A stretch of 64,000 nucleotides of DNA from Symbiodinium natans (GCA_905221605.1 CAJNDS010002349.1:382501-446500), one strand, 5' to 3'; positions 50,950-62,430 are shown, counted from the stretch's first letter. The notes: a model not told the origin generated them from the sequence alone. Program-made: numbers and translations.

Positions 50950-52450
50950 AGGCCGCATGCATCTCGAGCTTGCGAATCGCCGAATCTACCTAGGAGTCGC
51001 ACCGCCATGTGTCCAAGTGAAGACCACAGGAATGCCTTGGAGAGTCACGGCAATGTCACGGCATGTTACGGCTTCCCCCCTGTGTTGTCTGCGCTTCTGT
51101 TTTTCGACAAAGGGAAAGCTCTGAGACGCTTTCGCTGGCAATTTGAGGATTTCTAAAGGTGAAAGGCAGAGTGAGGCCAAACCAGAGTTGCCAAGCAGCG
51201 ATCGTCCTGCACGGAGTCAACGTCAACAGTGCTCGTCATCTCCTTTGCTAAGGCTGCACGCAAGAGGCAAGGCACGCAACATGCCACGTTCCACGTTCAA
51301 CGTTTCCTAACGTCGCAATGCGAGTGTGGGCCCGACTGGAGAGGGGCCGCCCTGTGGCACGAAGGCGGTGCCGCTGGGCAAGGCCACGCCTCTTTGAAAC
51401 TATCCGAAACCAGAAAAAGTCTAAAATATAAAAGCAAAACCAACAGGTCGTCACAGCCTTCCAAGAGGCATCTAAGCAGACTAGCATCTGGCAGGCGGAA
51501 AACGTGAGGCATAAAGGCTCGGCAAACCTATTCGCAGTTACACTGTTCGCTTCTTGGGAACGGTGCGCGTTTGGGGCTTCAAACCCGAAAGGACTTCTGT
51601 GTCGATGTCTCTCTCCAGCTGGTTCTCCTTGCCATTTTTGCAGGGGGCTTCTGCTGGATCTTGCTGTTGCGTGCGGGCATTTTCTGAGCAGCGCCTTGGA
51701 AGCACCCAGATGGCTACAAGGACCCCCGGAAACCCTCCAAGGGACCCCTCGTTCTCTCCATCGCTCGTCTTCTCACGAACACGTCCAACACACCTGCACC
51801 GTAGGCGTGGTCACAACTGTAACACGCCTGATGGCCCCCGGCTGGCCAAGGTCCGCCTGCCACAATTGCCACCAATATCCACCAATTGGCACAAACACAT
51901 CTTTCACATCTTGCACACCGTGCAAACCGTATCACTGCCATCAACTAATGTGCAGAACAAGCCACTGCCTCCCTTGCTGGTTGCCCATTTTGCGATTGGA
52001 GCCTACCTCAGCACGACGGGTAGAACTTAGCAAGGGGCGCAACTGGTATCTCAAGCCTAGCTGATCTTGAGGATCCTTCTGGTTCACAGAAACGGGGAAA
52101 ACCATCAGGGCGCCGACTGACTTGCAAACACGCCCATTGCCCCCTGGAGACTCATCGAAAGGATCTCCGGACTCTTTCTTGTGTCAGAGTGCTGGCAATG
52201 GGTTCTAGCAGCATTCCAGCATGCGTGTACTGCTTCTTGCTGGTGTGCTTCTAGGCCCTAGGCTGAACCTGCACGGCCACTGGCAAAGACCGGCCAAATG
52301 GCAAGATTGTGAAATTACAAAAAGTGAGCATGCATGGGCAACGAAAACCAAGGCTCATCAATCTCCACGAAGCTGTTTTCGACTGTGCAACGCCAAAACT
52401 CGTGTCACCACCAGTCAGGTCGAAACAGCAGCCAGCAGGTTCAACGCAGG
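50950..52450. other. 1.5 kb between the AMPK beta-like gene and EMC2, nothing recognised
   Basis: Should contain the 5' exons of the minus-strand AMPK beta-like gene. A 186-codon plus-strand frame at 51,504 and others lack motifs. Confidence 0.35.
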
Positions 52451-52639
52451 CTTGCCTTAGGCCCAAAAGGCTCCACGACTGGGCACAGCAAAAGGCAATG
52501 CGAGATCCGTGCCATGTGCACCGGAGCCACCAAGGTCCTTGTACCTCCGAAGCGCTTCACTACAGCCCCCAAGTATGAAGGCAGACAACCAAAAAAGAAC
52601 TAAATGCTTGTCATTGTGTTGTTGCTGTTGCCTCATTGA

Positions 52640-52745
52640 AGCATAGGATTTGGGCTTCACAGGCTCTCGCAGCTTTGGGCACGCGGTTCGAAGCCTTTGC
52701 ACCGTGAACTTCTGCAGCTCCTGAAGCTGCTTTGACCTCAGAATA
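52640..52745 (-). CDS. possible last exon of EMC2
   Basis: After a TCTGAG|GT acceptor-like site the minus strand reads SKQLQELQKFTVQRLRTACP and KLREPVKP, a basic helical sequence. It lies in the right place and orientation for the EMC2 C-terminus. The C-terminal tail of EMC2 is poorly conserved, so the link is only positional. Confidence 0.35.
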
Positions 52746-53060
52746 AACAAAAAAGAGCTCCTTTCTCTGCTCTTCTTGACCCGATATTTCCATTTTTTTT
52801 GCGTGCTTTTGGAGGTGTTTTTTGCACTCTCAGTGTTTTCCGTGATCATTTCTGAAGGAACAGGCGGACCGTATGCTGGAGACCCCTAATAAAACAGGAC
52901 TGTTGCGCATTCATGCTCCTTCTGCCAAGCTACTTCTCTCGAGTCTTGTCCTTCTCCATCAAAGCCTCAGAGCAGACCCGAGACAACTCGAATCCGACAA
53001 GATTCAAAAACAAGTGCAAGTGGAGTGCAGGACCAAAGGTCCGGCGCTTTAGCACCAGGC

Positions 53061-54746
53061 CATGTTGCAAGCCACCAGCCCCCAAAGCGCACGAAGATTT
53101 GCACCGTCAAGATAGGCTGCTAGGCTGAAGTACCTCCAGCCACCGGCACTCTGCACGACTTTGAGAGTTGGAGCGAATTGCAGGGAGTTGGAGGCCCGGA
53201 CTTTCTGCTTGTCTCTAGGTCCCCCGTAGAGTACAGGAGCTCTGCATACGTGAGAATGTTGTACCTGAGACAAAGCTCCTGGGACCTGTTCTCCTCTCCC
53301 ACACCTTTTCAAGGCTCACTCTGAGACCCAGGCATAGAACGGGGATTGTGGACAATGAGCTCTTCAAAGCAGAACACTGCCCGCTGCAGCATCCCGCACT
53401 GGCGGACAAGACTTCAACAAATAGCCGGCTGACATGGCATCCGCTTCATAGTTGCTGTATGCCTCAAGATACAGCTCCCCAAGCTCATGCCAGACCTGCA
53501 CGCAGCTGACACTTTCCGGACCAAAACTCCTGCAAAATATCTCTCATGTTTTTTTCTTGTCAGGTCGATCTCCTCCGAGTCGGTGCTGAAGGTCTCGAGG
53601 TAGGTGTTGATGGACTCGATGGCCTTTAGAGTTTAGAGATGTAGATGCGACCGTGATACCCTGAATGAATGCTTAAGTTATGCCTCAGGAACTTTGCCGC
53701 TCTGCTTGTACCTTCGGAATGCAGCGCAGTGCAGCGCAACTGATAGCCGTGGGCTATGGCTTTGGCAGCTCAAGCTCTCTGGGGCGACGACATAGCGATG
53801 AGGCGCTTGTGAGTCACAGTATCCTGGCTATGACACGCACTCACGCGCACGCGCGCACATGCATGCGTAATCATGCGTACATGCAACACGACGCAGAAAT
53901 GTCCCGTTCGCTTGCACGCAACTTGGGAGGCCTCAGGCTTGCCTGCCAAAATCTTCTGGTAGATCTTCTCAGCCTACAAAAACGGACATAAACGGACGCC
54001 ACAAGGGCCAAGGTCATGCGGCCATCTTTTGCGGCTCTGTCCCGACTCGCACAAAAGGAATGTGCATGTCTAGATCTTTGCCGACATTTGCGCGTACGAA
54101 GATCACTGGATCAGCTTTCTGCGCACAAATACCATGAAATTTGCATAAAGCTTGAAAAGTTTGAAGTCCCTCCTTGGAAACTGGTGTTCGCAGAACGGGC
54201 TCGTGGCGAGATGGCCCGTCCTACGGGCCTGTCACATGCCCAAGGGCCTCAGGGCCTCTTCCGTGGCTCTCCTCGGCACTCCTCGGCACTCCTCGGCACT
54301 CCTCGGCACTCCTCGACACTCCTCAGCACTCCTCACTACGCAGGCACAGGTGGATTTCACAATTTTCCATGTCCACCCGTGCTGCATCGTGGTATGTCCC
54401 TGAGCGTCGGCAACATCCTTCGCAGGGGCTCTCTCGCTCGTTTTGGAGGTGTTTGCATGTGAACAACCGAAAAATCTCACGTGGCCTGACCTGCGGGGGC
54501 AGCGCAAAACTCGTGATTTTGGGCCCCGTGGTATCGGTACGTCTTTGGCCTGACACCATGAACCGTTAAACTCTCGACTCCCCGGCCACCTGCACTTCTA
54601 CGTTGGGCGCTCAGAGGGCACCAGGTGCCTCAAATACCCGCATGCGTGCATTTACAAGATGCCAAGTTTTGAGAATTGCACTCTGTAATTTCCTCAGCGC
54701 TTCAAGAAACTCAAAGTTTGCTCCCCCAGCTTCCTTTGCTCTTGCC

Positions 54747-54795
<49 letters not shown>

Positions 54796-55118
54796 CAGAG
54801 CTACAGCACACAATTGTCGGCCTCCTTCCAGTCTGCCAAGCTTTCCTTCTCAATGCCTGTGAAGCGCTTCAACCGTTCCAGCAAAAGGGCTTCGCAGCGA
54901 CCTGGCCTTTCAATCGCTCTACTCGCAGGGATGAGGGAAACTTCTTGGTCAGCTCTTTGAGGCAGTAGTCCTGCCAAGCACAGCAGCACATCGGAAAGTC
55001 TGAAGTCTAAAGTCAGCTAACCACACAATTTGTTCCACAAACAGCTTCTCAGCGCATCGATGTCCCGCCATTGGTCGCAACCGAGCTCGGCGGCTGCAAG
55101 GAAAACCTGCTCCATGAC
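53061..55118 (-). CDS. EMC2: EMC2, ER membrane protein complex subunit 2 (multi-exon)
   Basis: EMC2 is the TPR-type cytosolic subunit of the complex that inserts membrane proteins into the ER. Exons joined in frame on the minus strand are: 55,118-55,065 (VMEQVFLAAAELGCDQWR), 54,970-54,907 (DYCLKELTKKFPSSLRVERL), 53,973-53,910 (AEKIYQKILAGKPEASQVAC), 53,805-53,789 (RLIAM), 53,711-53,684 (YKQSGKVPE), 53,623-53,573 (AIESINTYLETFSTDSE), 53,495-53,445 (VWHELGELYLEAYSNYE), 53,383-53,334 (RAVFCFEELIVHNPRS), 53,264-53,202 (YNILTYAELLYSTGDLETSR) and 53,133-53,061 (YFSLAAYLDGANLRALWGL). Order, spacing and the WHELxELY, AxFCxEEL, YAExxYxxG and LRALxGL signatures match EMC2. One or more exons between the second and third, and both termini, were not located. 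Several introns require GC or GA donors. Confidence 0.87.
54269..54335. repeat. 10-bp minisatellite (CCTCGGCACT), about 6.5 copies
   Basis: Four perfect units, then CCTCGACACT, CCTCAGCACT and a partial unit. It lies in a large EMC2 intron. Confidence 0.9.
54749..54787. repeat. (AG)n microsatellite
   Basis: About 19 uninterrupted AG units, within an EMC2 intron. Confidence 0.95.
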
Positions 55119-55204
55119 CTGAGGCTCTTTTCGAGCTCCTGCTAGTGTTTTGAGCTCTTTGACAAAGCCTCTTGGAATACTCGCTTGTTTTGAACCCCTC
55201 GCTC

Positions 55205-55328
55205 CCTCTCTCGCTGTCTCTCTCTCTCTCTCTCTCTCTCTGTCTCCTTCTCTCTTTCTTTCTTTCGTTCTTTCTTTCTGTCTTTCTTTCTGGGGGCGTG
55301 GGGGCAAAACCCCCGGGCGACCGCACCA

Positions 55329-55359
<31 letters not shown>

Positions 55360-55365
55360 GCCTTG
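55205..55365. repeat. (TC)n and TTTC microsatellites
   Basis: TC runs at about 55,215-55,240 and 55,335-55,362 flank a CTTTCTTT-rich segment. They lie just upstream of the first located EMC2 exon. Confidence 0.9.
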
Positions 55366-55384
55366 GATGCTTTGGGTGGGTTTT

Positions 55385-56920
55385 TGAGTTTTTTCAACTT
55401 TTCGAACTTTCTAGAACATTTGAAACTTGTAGAACTTTCCGGACCGTTTAGAAAATGTTAAGCTGTCACAACTTTTTGAACTTCTGGAACTTCTAGAAAT
55501 ATTAAAGCTTCTAGACTTGTTAATCTTTTGAACTGTTGGATTGTTGATAACGCCCAGAGCTTGTCGAACTTTAGAGCTGCTTAACCTTGCATTTTCTCTT
55601 TCAAGAGCTGTAGAACGCGTGTGTGTAGGTACGCGCGGGCTATATCTTCCTGGGCCTTTCTTCCTCTGCTGCTGCTACTTCAAGCGGATGGGAATTGGAG
55701 GGGTGGGTGGCACACCCCTGCATGGACAAACTTGTCCATACGGACCTGGAAACTGTACAATTTTCAAGACAACAGGACGACAGGTGGGCTACTGACTGGA
55801 ATGCTGCCTTCAGAAGCAGGCCAGGGAAGCTCACACTCTCAATTGCAGCGGAATGTTGCTTTTAAAAAGCAAGTCAGAGAGGGCCAACTGCGCCAGAAAG
55901 AAGCCGGCCCGGAGGACTTTTTGAACTTTTGGAACGCTTGGAACGCTTGGAACGCTTGGAACTGTTAGAACTTGTTTAGACTCCTAGAACTTGCCAAAGT
56001 GGTAACATCAGGTGACATAAGAACCAAGTTGTCCCAAGACCCCGTGGACCCAAGCTGGAGTACAAGGCCGAGCCAAAAAATCAAAAGGAGCTGTTCACAG
56101 GCAACGGCCGGGTGCATGGAGGAAGCCGAGCCGAAGGGGGGACACTGAGAGGAGAGAAAATGGGAGGTTGTGCTGGCATGTGGTATGCGATCAGGTTGGG
56201 ACTGCTTCGAAAAATTAGGAGGGGTTGGCCCCGCCTTCCCAGTACTATGCGAGCGCGGTTTCTTGTGGTTTGTGCTGTTTCGCCGAAAGGTATTCAGTAT
56301 GCATACTAGGACTAAGCACGCCTTAACGCTCCCTCAACTAGGATAGAGAGCGGATCAAAGTGCTGCAGGCTTCAGGAACTTTTTGAACTTTTTGAACTTC
56401 TAGAACTGTCTGAACTCATAACTTCTTGAACGTTTGGAACTGCGTCCGCTTTTGGATCTTTGCGAATGTTAAGAACCACCTAGAGATATATCAACTCTGC
56501 AACTGCAAAGAATCAGTGATTTGTTCGAACCCCTCAATTCTTGAAAGCTTTTAGAACTGTTCGACAACTCTTTAAGGCTTTGGAGCCCGTAGCTTTCAGA
56601 GATTTAAGAACTTTAGAGTTTATAGAACCTGTCGAGCTCTTGGAACTTTTTCTAACACCTTTACAACAAGTGAAGCTGTTGGAACTGTTGGAACTCTAAA
56701 GCTTTCAGAACTATTCGAACTTGTAGAACAGAACTTCTAGACGTTTAGAACAAAAAGGAACTTTTCCAACCGTTAGAACTTTGAGAGCTGTTAGAACTTT
56801 GAGAAGTTTTTGAACTTGTAGAACTTCTGAATCTTCTGGAACTTTGAGAATTTGTTGGCTCTTTGGGGCGCTTTTCAGCCCCTGTAGAACTTCTTGGGAC
56901 GCTTAGAACCTGTTAGAACC
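55385..56920. repeat. degenerate GAACTTNTNGAACTT repeats (two or three blocks)
   Basis: GAACTT or its near variants recur every 9-15 bp in blocks at about 55,385-55,575, 55,915-56,000 and 56,370-56,920, usually as TTNGAACTTNTAGAACTT. AGAACTT and GGAACTT dominate and no frame is maintained. The intervening sequence (55,600-55,900 and 56,000-56,330) lacks the pattern. It resembles an old, decayed minisatellite. Confidence 0.75.
56053..56130 (+). repeat. dispersed repeat, copy 2 (L-E-Y-K-A-E-P fragment)
   Basis: Counterpart of 5,783-5,850. The frame here stays open longer (LEYKAEPKNQKELFTGNGRV, then H-G-G-S-R-A-E-G). It is embedded between GAACTT-repeat blocks. The K-x-x-P-x9-G-R-V arrangement faintly resembles PP2C phosphatases; no second PP2C motif was found. 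Confidence 0.4.
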
Positions 56921-57423
56921 TGCGTTGTCTGCAACGCTCTTCTCCAAAAGTGAGCCGAGGCGGCGGTCCAGACCTCGTTCCCCAGCGCCCGCGCGCCGCC
57001 CTTGAGCAGCCGGGCGCCTCAGAGGCGCAGAGCTGAGCAGAGCCCCCGCGCTGCCCGCGCTCGCGAATGCTCTCCCTTCTCTGGCTCTCCGAGTTTCCTC
57101 TCTGAGAAGAGGGGTCCCGCGCCGTGGAGCAGGACGAGCTCGGGCTGGTGGATCTTGTGCGTTCTGGCGAGCACTATGTGAGCCGAACTGTCTATGCTTG
57201 GTTTGTGTGCTTTGTTCGTGAGGCCTCATGAATTGGAGCAGCTCCGTCGCCTGGCAGGAGCCACAAAAATAGACCTGCTTGCAAGGCTCCAAAGAAGGTG
57301 TTTTGCTGAGCGGCAGAGGTTGCGGACCTGAGAATCGCTGGACTCCAAGACTCTGTTAACACCAATTCACGAACGCCACGAGACGCGGAGATTCAGCTGC
57401 GCACCCGCTCTGTGCTTTGGCGA

Positions 57424-57494
57424 TCATGGCCTCGTACCTAGAAGAGAGCAGGAGAAAGAGCCTGAAGGAACAGAAGGAACGGAAAAAGAAGTGA
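57424..57494 (+). CDS. possible C-terminal exon, unidentified
   Basis: The plus strand reads MASYLEESRRKSLKEQKERK followed by two Lys and a stop. A very basic C-terminal tail of this kind is common in real proteins. Upstream sequence in this frame stays open for only about 20 codons. The opposite orientation to the recognised genes lowers confidence. Confidence 0.22.
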
Positions 57495-57499
57495 AGCAA

Positions 57500-58470
57500 A
57501 AGGAAAAGCAAGCTCAAAGCTTTCCACCCCAAAACAACAGATGAGCGGGGCCCCGACTGCCTGGGCTCCATGGCGTGGCCCATGTGGGCGAGCGGCTTTG
57601 GGGGCTCCCCCCGCTTCACTGGGCTCTCCCACTGTGCTAAGAGCTGTAACCGAGATCTGCGTCAAGAGACCCTGACAAAGGCAGCTTCAAGAGACCCTGA
57701 CAAAGGCAGCTGAAAGGTACAACTGAAAGGTCCTTACATGGCAGACATGGAGGACACTTTTCTACATCCTCGGACCATATGTTCTGTGAGATACGTTCAT
57801 CCCCAGACGACATACTCCGAGAATTACGTGCAATGTACACTACTTGGCATTCACTGGGATCCAACACTGCAGCCCCTTTGAGGCCAGCATTTCCGTTCGC
57901 CATCTCACTTCTGCAGCTTCGGCCGCATGTTCTCATGCCCAGCGCAGGCCGATGTACTTGGATGCAGGCAAAGAGAAGGGAAGCAAAGCACCAAATTTGA
58001 CTGACATCGGCTTTCATGCATCAAGAAGCATGTTCGGGTCCGCAATGGGCTGGGCGGCTCCGCGCATGACTTACTCCACTTCCGACGTCAATTGGCCGCG
58101 TTTGTACTGGCTCCTGCAAACTTGTTAGGCCGAAGGGCCGACTTGAGAGGTCTGGACGGAAAAGACTGAGTGGACAAGCGTTTGCAGAGTGCACTGCCTC
58201 CTCTGGGAGCAGGCCTGCATTTTGGCAGACCGTGCCCGTGTGTGGGATGTCCTTCTTCGGTCCTGGACAAGCCCCTCTCTACAAACAACAGCTGCTCTGG
58301 TGAAAGTTCTGCCCGCCCCGTCACCTGGGAGGACTTTGCTGGAAGAAGGCTTTTGCCTTGCCCAACAGGTGGCAAGTGGCGAACAAGCAGGAACACAACA
58401 AAGAACAAGAACACCACAAGTTGAGCTCCAAGCAGGGAATGCTCTTTGAACAATCTAAGGAGCTTGAATA
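57500..58470. other. 1 kb without a recognised gene
   Basis: Overlapping frames on both strands. A plus-strand segment near 58,215-58,420 (ADRARVWDVLLRSWTSPSLQ) is mildly protein-like. Nothing was assignable. Confidence 0.3.
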
Positions 58471-58502
58471 CATGTACGTGTATATATCTATATTGATATA
58501 TG

Positions 58503-58534
<32 letters not shown>

Positions 58535-58570
58535 CAAATTACACCTACACATACATGTTATGTATATGCT
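58470..58570. repeat. (TA)n microsatellite
   Basis: TATATA runs interrupted by C, centred on 58,500-58,538. Confidence 0.95.
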
Positions 58571-59289
58571 ACCCAAGCGGACATCCACCTCACAGACCGA
58601 TAAGAAAGGATGTGACGTATCTATAGGTCGGTCTTCCCAAGCGATATGAAAAGAACAACTTTTGCTATTTGGAATTATTGTGTTCTCTGGGCCAGAAAGG
58701 CTTGTTCTAGGCAAATCGTGTCTCCCCTTTCAAATTACATACGAGTACACACAGATCACATATGCATTCCTTAAGCAGTGTGCCAACACTAAGGGTTCTT
58801 ACGTTCAGTGTCATGAAAAGAATAAGATTGAGTTGCACACGAGACGCCCACGATACGAGGACGCTGTTCCTCGAGCGGTGGTCGCAATTTGGACATATTT
58901 TTTCCACGGCGCGGGTGCCTGCGCTCACCAGTCAGCGCAATCGGCGTAAGATAGCTCAGCCCGTACTTCGGCCACGCGGCCACGCCTTCCGCCTTCCGCC
59001 CACACCCTGCTTTTGGCTTCGTGCATAGTGTCGCATCGCGCTCTCGCCTAGGCCCCGTACGCGGACGGAAAGCGTGTTCTCAGCCTGGGTTCCGTGCACT
59101 TTTTGAGGCTTGCATCGCTGAGTGTCCTGAAAACGCGACAGGCGCGTGGATTCCTCGTTGTTGGCCGTTGGATGGGTTCGCTGCGTGTGGCCAGACAAAG
59201 GGGATTTGCAATTCGCGATGTTGGAGATAGCGCGGTGCTCCCGCCTGGGCGCCGCGCGCATCGATGTTGTCATCCTCGTAACTGTCGTC

Positions 59290-59560
59290 GCTTCCGGGTT
59301 CGCGAAATGCGAAACTGTTGCGCTGCGCGTTTGAACGAAGGTCTGGGTTCGAAAAATGTGAAATGTCGTCCTTCTTGGACCTCTGCGATCGCCAAATGCG
59401 AAGCTGTCGTTGCTTTTGGGCATCTTTGCATTTCGGCCCACCTAGGCACAGGTGCATCGACGCAGCTAACTGCCGCTTTCAGAAATCCGGGTTCCTGAAC
59501 GAAACCGCCGCTTTTGGACATCGGGGTTCCCGACATGCGAAGCTGTCGTCACTTTTGGTG
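59290..59560 (+). repeat. dispersed GGGTTCxxGAAATGCGAAxCTGTCGT motif, 4 copies
   Basis: Degenerate copies of about 28 bp near 59,297, 59,344, 59,386 and 59,523, each combining a GGTTC(G/C) start, (A/C)ATGCGAA and a CTGT(T/C)G end. The spacing is irregular, so this is not a simple tandem array. Confidence 0.5.
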
Positions 59561-59845
59561 TTCTTGGAGGACATCCGAAGCTCTCGAAGGGACAAACGTA
59601 GAGTACAAAAGAAGTACGCGGAGAACGGAGCTCTGCACCCAAGCCGATCTTTGAGCCCATGAAGTCATGAAGCCTGCTCCCAGTTGCGCGCTTCTGCGCA
59701 TAGACTCGGAGCAGAGACTCGCAAGTTGAGAGTCGAGAGCAGAGCCTCAGTGTTGAGCTCGACATGATGCCCGGATCTCTCCTCTCGAAAGATCTAGGAG
59801 CGGCCCTGAGGGCTCTCAAGATCTTTCGGAAGCCATGAGCATCTT

Positions 59846-60194
59846 GGAAAACATTAAGTTAACCAATGTTTTCCGTTATTACTGGAGGCAGAATCATGGA
59901 AAACATTGGGTTTACCACCAATGCTTTCCGAAAGCTCCGCGTCTTTTGGAACTATGGGCCTGAGCCCCGGAGTTCGGAAACCATGGAAACTTCTGGAGGC
60001 AGAATCACGGAAAACATTGGGGTTTACCAATGTTTTCGATGTTCTCCATGCTTTCTCAGAGATCTCAGGGCCTCAGGCTCATAGCTACTCATAGTTCCAG
60101 AAAATCTAGAATTGTTGGAAAACATTGGTCTTACAAGTGTTTCCATGTTGTTAGGTGGGAATCATGGAAAACATTGGGTTTGCCAATGTTTTCC
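59846..60194. repeat. five hairpins built on GGAAAACATTGG
   Basis: Palindromes GGAAAACATT...AATGTTTTCC occur at 59,846-59,874, 59,898-59,929, 60,009-60,037, 60,117-60,151 and 60,166-60,194, with 7-12 nt loops. Several are preceded by GGAGGCAGAATCA(T/C) or a similar string. Unit spacing is irregular (50-110 bp). Arms are conserved better than the intervening DNA. Confidence 0.8.
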
Positions 60195-60384
60195 AAACTT
60201 CCCCCCGACACAACCTGAAACGTACTATGTGTCACAATCATGCCCTTCATTTTTTTTGGAATCTCTAGGGGGGTCATTCGATGTAAGAACCACCAATTTT
60301 CAGGACTCTTCATTCGTTTATTGTTGACTCCACAGGGGTTTCGTTAAGTAGACGTGGAGAGGTCGTAGGAAGTCCGGGGAATCA

Positions 60385-60761
60385 TTGACAATATTTCTGC
60401 TCACAGTTTTCTCGTTTGCCTGGACTTCCATGCCCACCACGAGCTTTGCTGTTCTACTTCTTTTGATACTCATTGCCGTGATCGCAAGTGCTTCTCTGCC
60501 TTTCCACCATACTGTAGACTCATCAGCTTGCACACATAAGTCATTAGCCAAAACTTCCGACACGAAAATGCATTGACAAGCACATGGAAGCACATTTCAT
60601 TCGAGAAAAGACGAGAGGAGTTTGATGTGTGCATGTACTGCACTCATAACGGCTTGGATTTTCGCTTCCAGGATGGGAAGAAGAACCCTTGCTGGATTGA
60701 CTTTGCTGTACCGGTGTGTGATTTTCTTGATTTCGCTCGCTTGAAAGGAGGTAACGTTTAG
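60385..60761 (+). CDS. two overlapping coding-like frames, unidentified
   Basis: The frame 60,385-60,576 contains a strong transmembrane-like segment (TTSFAVLLLLILIAVIASAS). The frame 60,573-60,761 reads a natural-looking C-terminus (EEFDVCMYCTHNGLDFRFQD, then WIDFAVPVCDFLDFARLKGG). The minus strand is also open and equally protein-like across 60,593-60,320. Which strand codes, if either, cannot be decided. Confidence 0.25.
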
Positions 60762-61179
60762 ACTTTGTTCTGTACCGCGAACTAGTACTATGCACTCCAA
60801 CAAGCGAAACAACAGGCAAGGAGTAGGGATTCATCTTCCCAATCCTCGAGAAGTCAACCAAACTTTAAGCAAAGAGCAAAGCTTCATCTTCCTAACCCTC
60901 TAGGCGGCGAAACCCCAAGCGAAGAGCCAGGATTGAGTCAGGAATGTTCTTCTCAACCTTCTAAACACATTCTGGTTTTGCTTGACAAAATATTGAAGAA
61001 GGTAGGTTCTGGAGGCTGGGGTATATGGGTGCACCCTGGCGCGGAATCTTCTCACACAAACCATTTTCTGAAACACAAGGCAGGCCGGCAAAACCATCTT
61101 CTCAAGCACAACGAAGGGCTCTGACACGGAACACAGGGCAGCCGGCTAGGTCAAAGGGGGGGGAGCGGGGGGCTAGCAC

Positions 61180-61332
61180 AAATACATATGTATATGTATA
61201 TATATATATATGCCATATACATATATATGTATACATATACATATACATATACATGTACATATACATATACATGTGCATATATACATATATAGATATATGT
61301 ATACATATGTATGTATGTATGTATACAAATGT
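61180..61332. repeat. (TATACA)n / (TATG)n microsatellite
   Basis: Alternating TA- and CA-based hexamers and GTAT units over about 150 bp. Long frames through it on both strands are artefacts. Confidence 0.95.
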
Positions 61333-61424
61333 GTGTATTCAAACAAACAGCATAAAAAGCCTTTCCTGAAAAGCACGGCACAGACTTGTCGCTCTCTCCC
61401 TCCATGTGTTTCCCTGGTCTCCCG

Positions 61425-61555
61425 CTTCGAGAGTGACAGGGACACCGAGGAGATCGTCTTCACCGAGAAGATCCGCTTAGACCTCCCCAACAGCAGATCA
61501 GAGCTCTCTGAGCAAGTGAAGAGCTCCGTGAAGTTAGAGAGAAGGAAACAGTGTG
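61425..61555 (+). CDS. coding-like exon, unidentified
   Basis: The plus strand reads FESDRDTEEIVFTEKIRLDL, then PNSRSELSEQVKSSVKLERR, strongly charged and typical of a real protein. A 12-bp GGGGCAAGGGGC repeat (61,588-61,652) follows directly. No partner exon was found. The strand is opposite to the recognised genes. Confidence 0.3.
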
Positions 61556-61587
61556 AGAAAAAAGAAAAACAGCAAACATTTCGGGGA

Positions 61588-61652
61588 CGCCAAGGGGCAG
61601 GGCAAGGGGCGGGGCAAGGGGCGGAGCAAGGGGCGGGGCAAGGGGCGGGGCA
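61588..61652. repeat. 12-bp repeat (GGGGCAAGGGGC)
   Basis: About five units with single substitutions. Confidence 0.85.
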
Positions 61653-61699
61653 GGGGGGGGGTGGGGAGGTTCGCATCCTCTTTACACATGCACAGATAC

Positions 61700-62425
61700 G
61701 CCACTTCCTTCCGACAAGTTGGGCACCTGCCTGTCCTCGTCCGTTCTCCGTGGCGATTTGCGAAGTGTGGAGTTGAGCGGATTGGGCAGATGCAACGTCA
61801 CACGGTGCGTCAAAACGAGTCTTCATTGTGTCTTCGTGGAGACATGACTTGACAAGCCACGTCCGCTCCACAGACGTTTGCTGTCGCTGTCTGTTGATGA
61901 TCTTTTGAGATACCTTGAGATGCATTTTGTGTGTGCGGAGGGGGGGGGGGGCTTGGAGCAAGACACTCCCCCAGGACCCAGGGCCAATCAGAGAATCAGA
62001 ACCAATCAGAACACCACACCCACCCATATACACACACAGACACACGGCCAAGGAGCCACCCCAAAACCTCTACAAAGGTATGAGTCGGAAATAAAGTTGA
62101 GTTGCAGGTCTGTGGAAAGCGTACAGGTCTTCCACAGCTGTCCAATTCCCGTATGATACTGCAAGACTCAGTGGCAGCGCGTGTTCCAAACAACTCCAAA
62201 CTGCCCATCAAGCTCTGACACGTGGTTGATTCATGGTTGGGTTACTTCTGCTATCTTCTGCTGTCGCTTCGGTTGAAGGGTCTTGTCACAGACCAGGCAA
62301 CCTCCCCGTCATGCGACTTCCTATCAAGTCTCCGTGCTCGAACTCTCGGTCCTGAGCCAGCGACACCGACCATGTACACAGGCTGTAATCACTGTAGTCG
62401 AACTCTGCGGTGCCCAGTAGGCTGA
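61700..62425. other. 0.7 kb without a recognised gene, downstream of the MORN exons
   Basis: May contain the 3' end of the minus-strand MORN gene. A CACAC-rich stretch lies near 62,020-62,045. No further MORN unit was read. Confidence 0.35.
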
Positions 62426-62430
62426 GAAAC

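Noticed and set aside
54603-54660. F-E-A-P-G-A-L near 54.63 kb as the missing EMC2 exon
   Set aside because: No AG acceptor precedes it in a usable phase, and the similarity is only a few residues.
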